A stretch of 24,793 nt of DNA, taken from positions 1-24,793 of the forward strand of contig CALGOI010000425.1 of NCBI GenBank assembly GCA_937959065.1, in the 5' to 3' direction. The notes beneath the pieces are model-generated. The model was given only the letters and a program-made list of their open reading frames with translations. It was not told the DNA's origin and made no database searches. This stretch comes from an uncultured Ignavibacteriota bacterium. GTDB lineage: Bacteria > Bacteroidota > Ignavibacteria > Tepidaquicellales > Tepidaquicellaceae. The position numbers were made by a program, and so were the translations under genes. Below are positions 1-7,901 of this stretch, in pieces. Each line of letters begins with the position of its first letter. Positions within the stretch are counted from its first letter, which is position 1.

Positions 1-2
1 TA

Positions 3-170
3 GTAGCAGACAATCCATTCATCCCTGTAGATGATGATGGAATGCCAATAATCCCAATCGATGACGATTACGATTATAAAGCAGTGCAATTTTCATATGA
101 TGATCCTATAATACCAGTTGACGATGATACAATAATATTTCCTGTTCCCGTGCCAACATCAAATGCATAA
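3..170 (+). CDS. C-terminal end of an Asp-rich hypothetical protein (5' partial)
   Basis: The reading frame is open from the window edge to a TAA at 168-170, giving about 55 residues. The visible part repeats a short pattern of Pro/Ile/Val followed by a run of Asp (PVDDDG, PIDDD, PVDDD) and ends in a hydrophobic, Pro-rich tail (IIFPVPVPTSNA). No domain is recognised. Asp runs of this kind are seen in calcium-binding or surface-exposed repeat proteins, but that is only a resemblance. The gene body and start lie outside the window, so function cannot be assigned. Confidence 0.5.
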   Translation, partial: VADNPFIPVDDDGMPIIPIDDDYDYKAVQFSYDDPIIPVDDDTIIFPVPVPTSNA

Positions 171-381
171 ACTAAACGGGATAAAAGAAGCAATACTGGG
201 TTAAAATTGTACTAGCAATTGAAAAGAATAAATAAAGAATGAAAGCAATGAAAAACAGATTTATTATAACGGATGCGATTATTTTCCCCGGTACCGAAAA
301 GCAGAAAGGCAAGTAGGTTATCCTGGAAAAAACCGGGTTTTGTTAAGATCATTTTTAAGCATAATTTAAGATAATATAATA

Positions 382-669
382 ATGACGCTTCATTTGCGTA
401 CATATAAGAATTTAACAGACAAGAAACTCTCGAGCTATTTGAAGGTTGGTGAAGTCGATGGTATAGTGATCTTAATGCAGTCACCCGGAAGCGACGAGTA
501 CAATTTTCCTAATTTCAGAGTGACTTATGGTGGTTCTAAAGCAATTTTTTCTATTGATGAACCGGCTTTGGTAAAAGGAAAACTCCCTATTGATGTGTCC
601 ATAAATATTTTAAAATGGGCGAAGGAAAACAGGGACGATCTCTATAAAAGCTGGAATAATTTGTTTTAA
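382..669 (+). CDS. Small DUF4160-like protein
   Basis: This is a 95-residue soluble protein starting at an ATG. Its second half (FRVTYGGSKAIFSIDEP, then LVKGKLPIDVSINILKWAKEN, ending RDDLYKSWNNLF) resembles the C-terminal part of DUF4160 proteins: an H/N-rich strand, a YGG-K-A core, a GKLP turn, then an amphipathic helix ending in a Trp-rich tail. DUF4160 proteins are often encoded with DUF2442 partners in gene pairs that resemble toxin-antitoxin modules. No DUF2442 partner is visible downstream; only a 35-codon open frame at 695-802 follows. The first 40 residues are atypical for the family. The gene stands alone and is followed by a strong terminator. The family call is from memory of the pattern; function is unknown. 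Confidence 0.55.
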   Translation: MTLHLRTYKNLTDKKLSSYLKVGEVDGIVILMQSPGSDEYNFPNFRVTYGGSKAIFSIDEPALVKGKLPIDVSINILKWAKENRDDLYKSWNNLF

Positions 670-835
670 TTTCTTTTTAAGATATTGTTTGTAAATGCAT
701 TCTATGGGGATAGAATATATAAAGTTTGAATTACAAAAAAAGTTTATTCATTCAAAGGTTGAAGAGAATCCAAAGTTCTTAATAAAGAGTTTTGCCAGAT
801 AAGTGAGGGTGAAATGTTATCATTTAACCTCCTAG

Positions 836-867
836 AAAGCCCGAAGAGCAGTCTTCGGGCTTTTTTT
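836..867 (+). terminator. Rho-independent terminator
   Basis: A perfect 12-bp stem (836-847 with 852-863, core GCCCGAAGA/TCTTCGGGC) with a 4-base GCAG loop is followed directly by a run of T. It closes the transcript of the DUF4160-like gene, and it lies about 55 bases before the next gene. Confidence 0.9.
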
Positions 868-922
868 ATTTCTATAATTCAATATTCTCATTAATTTCCT
901 TGTGAAATAATTTTGTTGCCTT

Positions 923-1618
923 TTGGATCGATTCGAAATATTTAATTTACCTCATTTAGCCGTTCTTATATTAACGGTTCTAATATCAATTCTGTTTGTT
1001 ATAATTCCTAAAAAATTTAGAAATCCTTTTGTTAAGAATTCGATTTCAATTCTCCTGTTTTCTACGATAATATTTTCGACATTATTTGCTCTAATAGATA
1101 AATCAACAAATGGTTATTTATTTGCCCCAAATAATCTCCCAATGCACCTTTGTGATTGGGTAATGATTTTCGTATTAGTAACATTTATTACAAAAAGCCA
1201 GTTTTCATACGAGCTCACATACTTTTGGGGTTTAGGAGGTACACTTCAGGCTCTTCTGACACCTGATCTCACTATAAATTATCCTTCCTGGAGTTTTATT
1301 CTTTTTTTTATAAATCATGCTGCCATTATTATTAGTATAATATATTTTACATTTGTTTTTAGATTACGTCCATATCCGGTATCTATTAAAAGAGTATTTG
1401 TATGGGCTCAAATATATTTTGTTAGTGCATTTATTACAAATCTTATTTTTAATACAAATTATGGATTCCTGATGGAAAAACCGGGGCAGGGGAGTTTGCT
1501 GGATTTCCTGGGACCCTGGCCTTTTTATTTGATATCTCTTGAAATCATGGCTCTGCTTTCTTTCATTATATACTATTTACCCTTTTATATTAAAGATAAA
1601 ATTTCAAAAAAACTTTAA
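923..1618 (+). CDS. YwaF/TIGR02206-type integral membrane protein
   Basis: This is a 231-residue protein with about six predicted membrane helices. Landmarks fit the TIGR02206 (Treponema TP0381 / Bacillus YwaF) family: LPMHLCDW near residue 73, the highly characteristic YFWGLGGTLQALLTPDL near 99-115, a His in the segment FFINHAAIIISI, the TNYGFLMEKP loop, and SLLDFLGPWPFYLISLE near the C-terminus. The family is widespread and its biochemical role is not established. The start is a TTG; the frame has a stop at 908-910 and no ATG upstream, and the N-terminus (DRFEIFNLPHLAVLI) fits the family, so TTG 923 is preferred. It lies just after a terminator and has no obvious Shine-Dalgarno. Confidence 0.8.
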   Translation: MDRFEIFNLPHLAVLILTVLISILFVIIPKKFRNPFVKNSISILLFSTIIFSTLFALIDKSTNGYLFAPNNLPMHLCDWVMIFVLVTFITKSQFSYELTYFWGLGGTLQALLTPDLTINYPSWSFILFFINHAAIIISIIYFTFVFRLRPYPVSIKRVFVWAQIYFVSAFITNLIFNTNYGFLMEKPGQGSLLDFLGPWPFYLISLEIMALLSFIIYYLPFYIKDKISKKL

Positions 1619-1678
1619 AAACCTTCTGCAAAAGTTAAACTTGCCGTAATAATAATAGTCAAATAATAAATAACTAAA

Positions 1679-2059
1679 ATGAAAATATTCTCATTACTGC
1701 TTATTATTGGAGCTTTACTAATTTCCTCATGTAATAGTGAACAGCCGGTAGAACCTCAAATTCAGGAAGATATTCTGGGTTTATGGGAACTTCACGCCCA
1801 AACCGGAACTGCAGCTGATATTTGTGACGGACAATTAGGTGAATTGGCTCAATTCAGTGCCAATGGCCAGGCCTACTTTCAATGCCCGGGAGCTGATATT
1901 TATTATGCATCATATACTGCAGTAGATAATGTTCTGACATTTACTGATACCGGACTACAATATAATATTAGTCTGCCGAATGATACAAATATGATATTAA
2001 CTGCTATTGGTATAGACAGGATCTTGACTTATTCGAGAAATCTTATTTATCAGAATTGA
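1679..2059 (+). CDS. Small hypothetical lipoprotein
   Basis: This is a 126-residue protein with a type II (lipoprotein) signal peptide: MK, a hydrophobic stretch, then lipobox LISSC with the modified Cys at residue 18. The mature part is short and rich in beta-strand pattern, with a GLWEL-type opening strand and two further Cys. That pattern is reminiscent of lipocalin-like small lipoproteins of Bacteroidota, in which an early GxW motif starts the barrel; the resemblance is weak. It is expected in the periplasm, anchored to a membrane by lipid added by Lgt, whose gene is also in this window. The space to the next gene is about 70 bases. Function unknown. Confidence 0.65.
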   Translation: MKIFSLLLIIGALLISSCNSEQPVEPQIQEDILGLWELHAQTGTAADICDGQLGELAQFSANGQAYFQCPGADIYYASYTAVDNVLTFTDTGLQYNISLPNDTNMILTAIGIDRILTYSRNLIYQN

Positions 2060-2128
2060 TTAAACCTTTTTTATTAATAGATGTCAAAATTTTAGAATAT
2101 TTAACAAACGTTAAAAAATAAATCTAAA

Positions 2129-2551
2129 ATGATGAAGAAATTATTTTTAAGTATGGCATTGCTATTAATTTTTACAGTAGGTACTTCAATTGCACAAGAT
2201 AAAAAAGGAGATAGAAAAAATCTGGATCCAACCGAGAAAGCTACAAAAGTTGCTGATAAAATGAAGCAAAATCTAAATCTTACTGATTCTCAATATAAAT
2301 CTGTGTATAACATTTTTTACAATCATTTTTCAGAAATGAAATCTCTTAAAGATCAATATGGAAAAGATTCCGATGAATTAAAAAGTACCAGAAAACAAAA
2401 GCGGGAGGAATTGAAGAAAGAGCTTTCTGGTGTTTTAACTTCCGATCAGATACAGAAAATGGAAGAAAACCGTAAAAAACACAAAGGAAAACGAAACGAA
2501 AAAAATAAAGATAGAGATGATACTCGCCAAAAGAAAAATGATAGCAATTAA
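2129..2551 (+). CDS. Secreted charged helical protein, Spy/CpxP-like
   Basis: This is a 140-residue protein with a cleavable signal peptide (MMKKLFLSMALLLIFTVGTSIAQ, cleavage expected after Ala22) followed by an extremely charged, helical mature chain. The segment NLNLTDSQYKSVYNIFYNHFSEMK followed by LSGVLTSDQIQKMEENR carries two LTxxQ-type motifs, which is the hallmark of Spy/CpxP-like periplasmic proteins (helical cradles that bind unfolded proteins, metals or sensor kinases). The last 30 residues are nearly all Lys, Asp, Asn, Arg. Two ATG codons lie in tandem at 2129 and 2132; either could be used. A hairpin terminator follows. The family call is by motif only. Confidence 0.6.
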   Translation: MMKKLFLSMALLLIFTVGTSIAQDKKGDRKNLDPTEKATKVADKMKQNLNLTDSQYKSVYNIFYNHFSEMKSLKDQYGKDSDELKSTRKQKREELKKELSGVLTSDQIQKMEENRKKHKGKRNEKNKDRDDTRQKKNDSN

Positions 2552-2579
2552 TTTGTAGTATCCTTCATAATTGACCTCC

Positions 2580-2606
2580 TTAGCCCTCAATTTTATTGAG
2601 GGCTAA
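2580..2606 (+). terminator. Hairpin terminator after the Spy-like gene
   Basis: An 11-bp perfect stem (2580-2590 with 2596-2606, core TAGCCCTCAA/TTGAGGGCTA) with a TTTTA loop is followed by TTTATGTTT. The T tract is interrupted, so termination may be moderate. It separates the Spy-like gene from the pst promoter region. Confidence 0.7.
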
Positions 2607-2611
2607 TTTAT

Positions 2612-2693
2612 GTTTATAATTTCTTAATACTACCAATAACTTAAAATAAATTATTAATAATAATGCATATGGTAGTTTACAATTTCTTAATAT
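2612..2693 (+). repeat. Pair of 19-bp direct repeats upstream of pstS, candidate regulatory site
   Basis: GTTTAYAATTTCTTAATAY occurs at 2612-2630 and again at 2675-2693, with 17 of 19 positions identical and a 63-base period (six helical turns). The second copy is about 65 bases before the pstS start codon. The position is right for a phosphate-responsive activator or for promoter elements, but the sequence does not match the enterobacterial Pho box, so a regulator cannot be named. Confidence 0.4.
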
Positions 2694-2758
2694 AAACTTA
2701 ACATTAAGAATATTCCTTCTCCATATATTGGTAACATCTATAAAGCAAATTGAACTCA

Positions 2759-3841
2759 ATGAAAAAGTTTATTCCAATAATTATGAGTTTGTTATTGATT
2801 GCCGGATGTGGCAAACAGGAAAACAAGATGTTAAATAAAGGTAATGAAAAAGGAACAACAGGAGAGCAGATCAATGGAGCGGGGGCGACATTTCCTTTTC
2901 CTATTTATTCAAAATGGTTTAGTGAATATGGTAAAGTAAATCCCGATGCCAAAATTAACTACCAGTCAATTGGAAGTGGTGGCGGTATAAAACAGTTAAC
3001 TGAAGGTACTGTTGATTTTGGTGCAACTGATAGCCCAATGAAGGAAGAAGAAATGAAAACTGCTGAAGAAAAGAACGGATCAAAAGTGATACACATACCC
3101 ACTGTTATTGGTTCTGTAGTTCTTGCTTATAATGTTCCTGGGATTGATAAAAATATAAATCTGACACCCGAAGCAATATCGGGAATATTCCTTGGGAAAA
3201 TAAAGAAGTGGAACGATCCGATAATTGCCGAATCAAATCCTGACATCACTTTACCTGATGCGGATATAATTGTTTGCCACAGAACTGACGGAAGCGGAAC
3301 CACTTTTGTATTCACTGACTATCTTTCAAAAGTAAGTGACGAGTGGAAAAACGGTCCGGGTACAGGAAAAGATGTGAAGTTTCCTGTCGGGCAGGGAGGA
3401 AAAGGAAATGAAGGTGTTACCGGATTAGTTAAGCAGCTGGAAAATTCGATTGGTTATGTCGAATATGTATATGCAGCTCAAAACGATCTCAACTTTGCAA
3501 ATGTAAAAAATCAAAATGGAGAATTTGTTGCTCCATCACTGGAATCTCTCAGCAAAGCAGCAGCCGGTGCAATAACCGAAATGCCTGATGATATGAGACA
3601 GTCTATAACAAATCCTGCCGGCGAAGGTGCTTATCCTATAAGCAGCTATACTTATATAATACTTTTTGAAAATCAAAAGAATGAATTCAAAGGAAAGACA
3701 TTGAAAGCATTCTTACAATGGGCTTTGACAGACGGAACACCTTATGCCAAGGAACTTGGCTACGCTCCGCTTCCAGATGAAGTTAGACAGAAAGCAATGG
3801 AAAAAATAAATTTATTGAAATATGACGGTAATCCATTGTAA
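2759..3841 (+). CDS. pstS: Phosphate ABC transporter substrate-binding lipoprotein PstS
   Basis: PstS captures inorganic phosphate in the periplasm and delivers it to PstCA. Family signatures are clear: INGAGATFPFPIYSKWF, the phosphate-binding SIGSGGG, DFGATDSP, and HRTDGSGTTFVFTDYL, followed by the GYVEYVYA region. I choose the ATG at 2759 (360 residues), because it gives a clean lipoprotein signal (MKKFIPIIMSLLLIAGC, Cys at 17). A TTG three codons upstream at 2750 is in frame but adds nothing. It is first of four pst genes, 130 bases before pstC; this longer gap is common after pstS. The paired direct repeats upstream suggest regulated expression, as expected for phosphate limitation. Confidence 0.95.
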   Translation: MKKFIPIIMSLLLIAGCGKQENKMLNKGNEKGTTGEQINGAGATFPFPIYSKWFSEYGKVNPDAKINYQSIGSGGGIKQLTEGTVDFGATDSPMKEEEMKTAEEKNGSKVIHIPTVIGSVVLAYNVPGIDKNINLTPEAISGIFLGKIKKWNDPIIAESNPDITLPDADIIVCHRTDGSGTTFVFTDYLSKVSDEWKNGPGTGKDVKFPVGQGGKGNEGVTGLVKQLENSIGYVEYVYAAQNDLNFANVKNQNGEFVAPSLESLSKAAAGAITEMPDDMRQSITNPAGEGAYPISSYTYIILFENQKNEFKGKTLKAFLQWALTDGTPYAKELGYAPLPDEVRQKAMEKINLLKYDGNPL

Positions 3842-3970
3842 GGAATTATCTTATTTGATAATTTTAGTGTAATCAAAAAATATTAAAATCCTTTTCTTAT
3901 TTCTTCCGGTAAGGAAAATACTAAAGAAATTAAAAGCAAAAAGAAGCTCTCGGATTTCCTATTTGAAAAC

Positions 3971-4849
3971 ATGACGCTTCTTTTTGCTTTAGTCATCATT
4001 GCATTACTCTTCTACATGATATATGAAATGTTCATATATTCAGAGGAGTCGAGGCATGCATTTGGTTTTGATTTCATATTCTCAAAAAACTGGGAACCGA
4101 ATAAAGATGATTTTGGTGCTCTTACTTTTATTTATGGAACAATCGTTTCCTCCCTTATTGCTTTAGCGATCGCATTACCTGTAAGTCTGGGTATTGCAAT
4201 TTTTTTATCAGAACTTGCCCCTAATATAATTCGAACCTCATTTAGTTTTTTAATAGAAATCCTTGCTGCTATACCAAGTATTGTTTATGGATTCTGGGGT
4301 ATATTTGTATTTGCGCCATTTATGCGTGAATCATTACAGCCATTTTTGCAGGACTATCTCGGGTTTATACCATTTTTTCAGGGGACTCCGTATGGTACAG
4401 GAATGCTTACAGCCGGTATAATCCTTGCAATAATGATTACACCAACCATTTCAGCTATTTCCCGTGATGTATTAAAAGCAATTCCCGCATCACAAAGAGA
4501 AGCAGCATACGGATTAGGAGCTACCAAATGGGAAGCAATCAGAATGGCATTACTGAATGCAAGAAGCGGCATTCTTGGAGGAACTGTATTAGGTTTTGGA
4601 AGAGCAGTTGGGGAAACTATGGCGGTTACAATGGTCATAGGGAACAGGGCAGAGATTAATATTTCATGGTTTGAGCCTGCATATTCAATGGCTTCGGTAA
4701 TAGCAAATGAATTTGCTGAAGCATCTTCTCAATTGCACATAGCATCTTTGATCGAGGTTGGGTTAATTCTTTTTGGAGTAACATTTATTATTAATTCATT
4801 TGCTAGGTTATTAATAATGGGTGTAACAAGGAAAACCGAAGGAAAGTAA
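3971..4849 (+). CDS. pstC: Phosphate ABC transporter permease PstC
   Basis: This is an inner-membrane permease subunit with six predicted helices and the ABC permease EAA loop (AIPASQREAAYGLGATKWEAIRMALLNA), followed by GRAVGETMAVTMVIGN, which is diagnostic of PstC. It pairs with PstA. The first ATG (3971) starts almost inside the first membrane helix. The same frame is open back to 3887 and reads a Lys-rich, soluble stretch (KEIKSKKKLSDFLFEN) that looks like a normal PstC N-terminus, yet it has no ATG, GTG or TTG; ATT codons are at 3899 and 3929. The real start may therefore be non-canonical and upstream. The stop overlaps pstA by one base (TAATG). Confidence 0.93.
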   Translation: MTLLFALVIIALLFYMIYEMFIYSEESRHAFGFDFIFSKNWEPNKDDFGALTFIYGTIVSSLIALAIALPVSLGIAIFLSELAPNIIRTSFSFLIEILAAIPSIVYGFWGIFVFAPFMRESLQPFLQDYLGFIPFFQGTPYGTGMLTAGIILAIMITPTISAISRDVLKAIPASQREAAYGLGATKWEAIRMALLNARSGILGGTVLGFGRAVGETMAVTMVIGNRAEINISWFEPAYSMASVIANEFAEASSQLHIASLIEVGLILFGVTFIINSFARLLIMGVTRKTEGK

Positions 4850-5718
4850 TGACAGCAGAAGAAATTTACAAAAATGAATCTTACCTAGTCAGGAGAAAGA
4901 TAAAAAACAGAGTGATGCTGTCTCTTTGTTATCTGGCTGCAATACTTGCTGTCGTGCCGCTTATATATATTTTCTTTTATACAACTGCACAGGGTTTCAG
5001 TGCATTGAATGTGGATTTCTTTACCAAACTCCCAGCCCCGGTAGGTGAGGAGGGGGGTGGTATGGCAAATGCAATAGTTGGAACACTTTTACTTGTTTCA
5101 ATTGGGTCTGCTGTAGGAATTCCAGTTGGGGTATTAGCCGGAATTTATGTTTCAGAGTATTCCAATAGTATATTATCCAATATTGTTAAATTCGTTACGG
5201 ATGTACTTAGTGGTGTACCTTCAATTATCATAGGGATTTTTGCTTATGGTGTAATAGTCATTCCAATGGGAAATTTTTCAGCTTATGCCGGTGGATTTGC
5301 GCTTGGAATACTAATGATACCAACAATTACAAGGACAACAGAGGAGATGTTGAAACTTGTTCCTCATACGCTGCGGGAGGCCTCACTGGCACTTGGTGTT
5401 TCAAGATGGAAGACAACAATTCGTGTAGTCTTGAAGACAGCGTCTGCCGGTATTATCACAGGTATTTTATTGGCTATTGCCAGGGCGGCCGGTGAAACTG
5501 CCCCGTTATTGTTTACTGCTTTCGGAAATAGATTCTGGTCAGATTCCCTAGACCAACCAATAGCGTCACTTCCGGTTCAGATATTTACTTACGCAATCTC
5601 ACCTTATAAAGACTGGCATGAACAGGCCTGGGCAGGTGCATTTGTTTTAATATTCGTTGTTTTTATTGTTAACTTATTGGTAAGGCTTGTGACCAGAAAC
5701 AAATTTAGACCTAACTAA
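4849..5718 (+). CDS. pstA: Phosphate ABC transporter permease PstA
   Basis: This is the second inner-membrane permease subunit, 289 residues and six predicted helices. Signatures include GGGMANAIVGTLLLVSIGS, the EAA loop (LVPHTLREASLALGVSRWKT) and the following ARAAGETAPLLFTAFGN, diagnostic of PstA. About 20 soluble, charged residues precede the first helix (residues 24-45). Its ATG shares one base with the pstC stop, implying translational coupling, and pstB begins two bases after its stop. With PstC it forms the channel energised by PstB. Confidence 0.94.
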   Translation: MTAEEIYKNESYLVRRKIKNRVMLSLCYLAAILAVVPLIYIFFYTTAQGFSALNVDFFTKLPAPVGEEGGGMANAIVGTLLLVSIGSAVGIPVGVLAGIYVSEYSNSILSNIVKFVTDVLSGVPSIIIGIFAYGVIVIPMGNFSAYAGGFALGILMIPTITRTTEEMLKLVPHTLREASLALGVSRWKTTIRVVLKTASAGIITGILLAIARAAGETAPLLFTAFGNRFWSDSLDQPIASLPVQIFTYAISPYKDWHEQAWAGAFVLIFVVFIVNLLVRLVTRNKFRPN

Positions 5719-5720
5719 CA

Positions 5721-6536
5721 ATGACGGAAGTACAGGAAAATACTATTAACGAAGAAGTAATTGAAATTGGCCAAAAGGAGCTTTCCAAAAACGCTATCAT
5801 CACCAATAATCTTACTGTATCTTTTAGCGGGCGTCCGGCAATAAAAAACATCAACTTGAAAATTAAGAGGGGTACAGTAACTGCCATTATTGGTCCGTCC
5901 GGCTGCGGGAAATCGACTTTTTTAAGAGCTTTGAATTATATGCATGAACTCACACCAAAATCTGAAGTTACCGGTGAAATAATTATACTTGGTAAAGATA
6001 TTCGTCAGTATGAGATGACCGATTTACGAAAGAAAGTAGGAATGGTATTTCAGAAAGCAAATCCTTTCCCTACGATGTCTATTTATGACAACGTAATTTC
6101 CGGTTTGATTTTTAATAAGAGATATAAAAGAAATTATCTTGATGAGAAAGTTCAAAAGTGCCTTGAACAAGCCGGACTCTGGTCTGAAGTTAAGAACCGT
6201 TTAAACGATTCGGCTATGAGTCTTTCCGGGGGACAGCAACAGAGACTTTGTATAGCAAGAACGATAGCTGTTAACCCTGAAATAATTTTGATGGATGAAA
6301 ATACAAGCGCTCTTGATCCAATGTCTACACTTAAGGTTGAGGAGCTAATATACAATCTCAAATCGAATTATACAATCGTTATAGTTACACATAACATGCA
6401 GCAGGCTGCACGTGTCAGCGATAATACTGCATTCTTTTTCCTGGGCGATCTAATTGAGTATTCTAAAACTCAAAAAGTCTTCACCAATCCGGACGAAAAA
6501 TTAACAGAAGAATACGTTACCGGAAAATTCGGTTGA
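5721..6536 (+). CDS. pstB: Phosphate ABC transporter ATP-binding protein PstB
   Basis: This is a cytoplasmic ATPase that drives phosphate import. In the 271 residues the Walker A motif GPSGCGKST is at 58-66, the Q-loop Gln is at 111 in MVFQKANPFP (the NPFP step is typical of PstB), the ABC signature LSGGQQQR is at 168-175, Walker B is at 188-193 (IILMDE), and the switch His is at 224. After Walker B the usual Pro of DEPTSALDP is Asn (DENTSALDP, Asn194, codon AAT), an unusual D-loop neighbour change. The N-terminus carries about 25 acidic residues before the first strand. No phoU follows, which differs from many pst operons; the next gene is a porin. Confidence 0.95.
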   Translation: MTEVQENTINEEVIEIGQKELSKNAIITNNLTVSFSGRPAIKNINLKIKRGTVTAIIGPSGCGKSTFLRALNYMHELTPKSEVTGEIIILGKDIRQYEMTDLRKKVGMVFQKANPFPTMSIYDNVISGLIFNKRYKRNYLDEKVQKCLEQAGLWSEVKNRLNDSAMSLSGGQQQRLCIARTIAVNPEIILMDENTSALDPMSTLKVEELIYNLKSNYTIVIVTHNMQQAARVSDNTAFFFLGDLIEYSKTQKVFTNPDEKLTEEYVTGKFG

Positions 6537-6631
6537 TTCTTTTTCCAAAGTTATTTCCGTTCCATATTTGTTGAAACAACTCTACATTGAACTACTTTCA
6601 AAAATACAGGTAACATTTATATTATTTATAT

Positions 6632-6715
6632 ATAACAATTACATAATATGTAAATGTATGCAATAACAATTACAGATTATATATATTTACAATAATGTAA
6701 TAATTGCATAACAAT
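6632..6715 (+). repeat. Spaced ATAACAAT repeats upstream of the porin gene
   Basis: ATAACAATTACA is found exactly at 6632-6643 and 6663-6674, 31 bases apart (about three helical turns), and a shorter copy ATAACAAT is at 6708-6715. They sit in a very AT-rich 230-base gap before the porin. Same-face spacing of the first two suggests binding by a dimeric regulator, but AT-rich chance repetition is possible. Confidence 0.35.
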
Positions 6716-6769
6716 ATCTTAACAGATATATAATAATTTAGTTAAAATTTTATAACCTACATAATAATT

Positions 6770-7819
6770 ATGAAAAATTTTACCTCATTTATATTTGTAA
6801 TTACAATGGTATTTGTGCTAACGTTGAGTGTTAATGGACAGGATAGGGATGTACATGTATCAGGAGTTGTTTTTGGAGACTATTTTTACAAAGTTGACGG
6901 TGATTCATCAGGTTCCGGTAACCAATACTCAAATCTCAAAAAGGATGATCAGGGATTTGATTTCAGAAGAATGTATCTAACATTCAAGAAGAATATTAGC
7001 GATGATTTTTCAGCTAACGTCACTCTGGAAGGCAATAGCGGTATTACTACAAATGGCAGATATGGATTATTTTTTAAAGTAATCCAGCTTACCTGGAATA
7101 ATCTAATCCCGATGGGTAAGATAAATCTAGGTTTAATTTCACCTCAAACATTTGATATAGAGCAAGATATCTGGAGTTACCGTTCGATAGAAAAAACAGT
7201 TGGCGATTACAGAGGATTTGGAAATTCAACTGATGTTGGATTATCCATAATGGGAGATTTTGATAAAAAAGGTATGTTCCATTACTTTGCGATGTTTGGC
7301 GGAGGAACCGGGCAAAAACCTGTTTTCAGCAAGAAGAAAAAGTTTTACGGACAGTTATCAGCTAATCCGACAAAGGGTTTAACGATAGCGGCATATGGGG
7401 ATTATGAAACAACCGGAGAAGGAAGTAAAAACACGACAATGAAGGGAACTGCCGGGTACAATTCGTCATATTTTAATATAGGTGCATCTGTTTACCAGCT
7501 TATCCGTAGTACTTCGGGTATTACAACGGATGTAAAGCCTTTTTCTTTCTCAATATTTGCATGGGCGCCTTTAACGACATCAAAAGATCTTTCGGTAAAT
7601 GCCTTTGCAAGGTTCGATATGTATGATCCTGATACAGAGAATACTACAAGCGGATTTAAACAGAATTTCATAACCGCAGGACTTGATTTCATGCCGGTTA
7701 AGAATATTCACTTTATGCCAAATGTGTGGGTTAATACATACTCGGACAAGAGTTCAGCTAATATCGACAGGCCATCGGATGTTGTAGCAAGGATGACGTT
7801 TTATTATAAGTATGAATAA
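6770..7819 (+). CDS. Outer-membrane porin, probably phosphate-related (OprO/OprP-like)
   Basis: This is a 349-residue protein with a signal peptide (cleavage near residue 23, VNGQ) and a body of alternating amphipathic beta-strands typical of a barrel. The stretch DFRRMYLTFKKNISDDFSANVTLE is a hallmark of bacterial porins of the phosphate-selective porin O/P superfamily, where an FRR or RRA strand starts the barrel. Its position directly after pstSCAB supports a role in letting phosphate cross the outer membrane. This is inference: the Lys/Arg selectivity ladder cannot be checked here. It ends in FYYKYE rather than in an aromatic residue. The 233-base gap and upstream repeats suggest its own promoter, and a perfect terminator follows. 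Confidence 0.75.
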   Translation: MKNFTSFIFVITMVFVLTLSVNGQDRDVHVSGVVFGDYFYKVDGDSSGSGNQYSNLKKDDQGFDFRRMYLTFKKNISDDFSANVTLEGNSGITTNGRYGLFFKVIQLTWNNLIPMGKINLGLISPQTFDIEQDIWSYRSIEKTVGDYRGFGNSTDVGLSIMGDFDKKGMFHYFAMFGGGTGQKPVFSKKKKFYGQLSANPTKGLTIAAYGDYETTGEGSKNTTMKGTAGYNSSYFNIGASVYQLIRSTSGITTDVKPFSFSIFAWAPLTTSKDLSVNAFARFDMYDPDTENTTSGFKQNFITAGLDFMPVKNIHFMPNVWVNTYSDKSSANIDRPSDVVARMTFYYKYE

Positions 7820-7871
7820 TGTTTAATCCTTGCCGTTTTTATTGATTTATAACTCAGCTACTTATTCCATT

Positions 7872-7901
7872 AAGAGGTTATATACATATATAACCTCTTT
7901 T
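7872..7901 (+). terminator. Terminator closing the pst-porin region
   Basis: A perfect 12-bp stem (7872-7883 with 7888-7899; AAGAGGTTATAT/ATATAACCTCTT) with an ACAT loop runs into TTTT. It lies about 50 bases after the porin stop codon. Confidence 0.8.

Noticed and set aside
239..316. 25-codon open frame before the DUF4160-like gene
   Set aside because: No features beyond being open; likely chance.
695..802. 35-codon open frame after the DUF4160-like gene, possible toxin or antitoxin partner
   Set aside because: It is too short, has no recognisable motif or ribosome-binding site, and does not resemble DUF2442.
826..833. ACCTCCT string shortly before two terminators (also 2574-2580), resembling the anti-Shine-Dalgarno of 16S rRNA
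   Set aside because: Only two short copies with no shared context; most likely coincidence.
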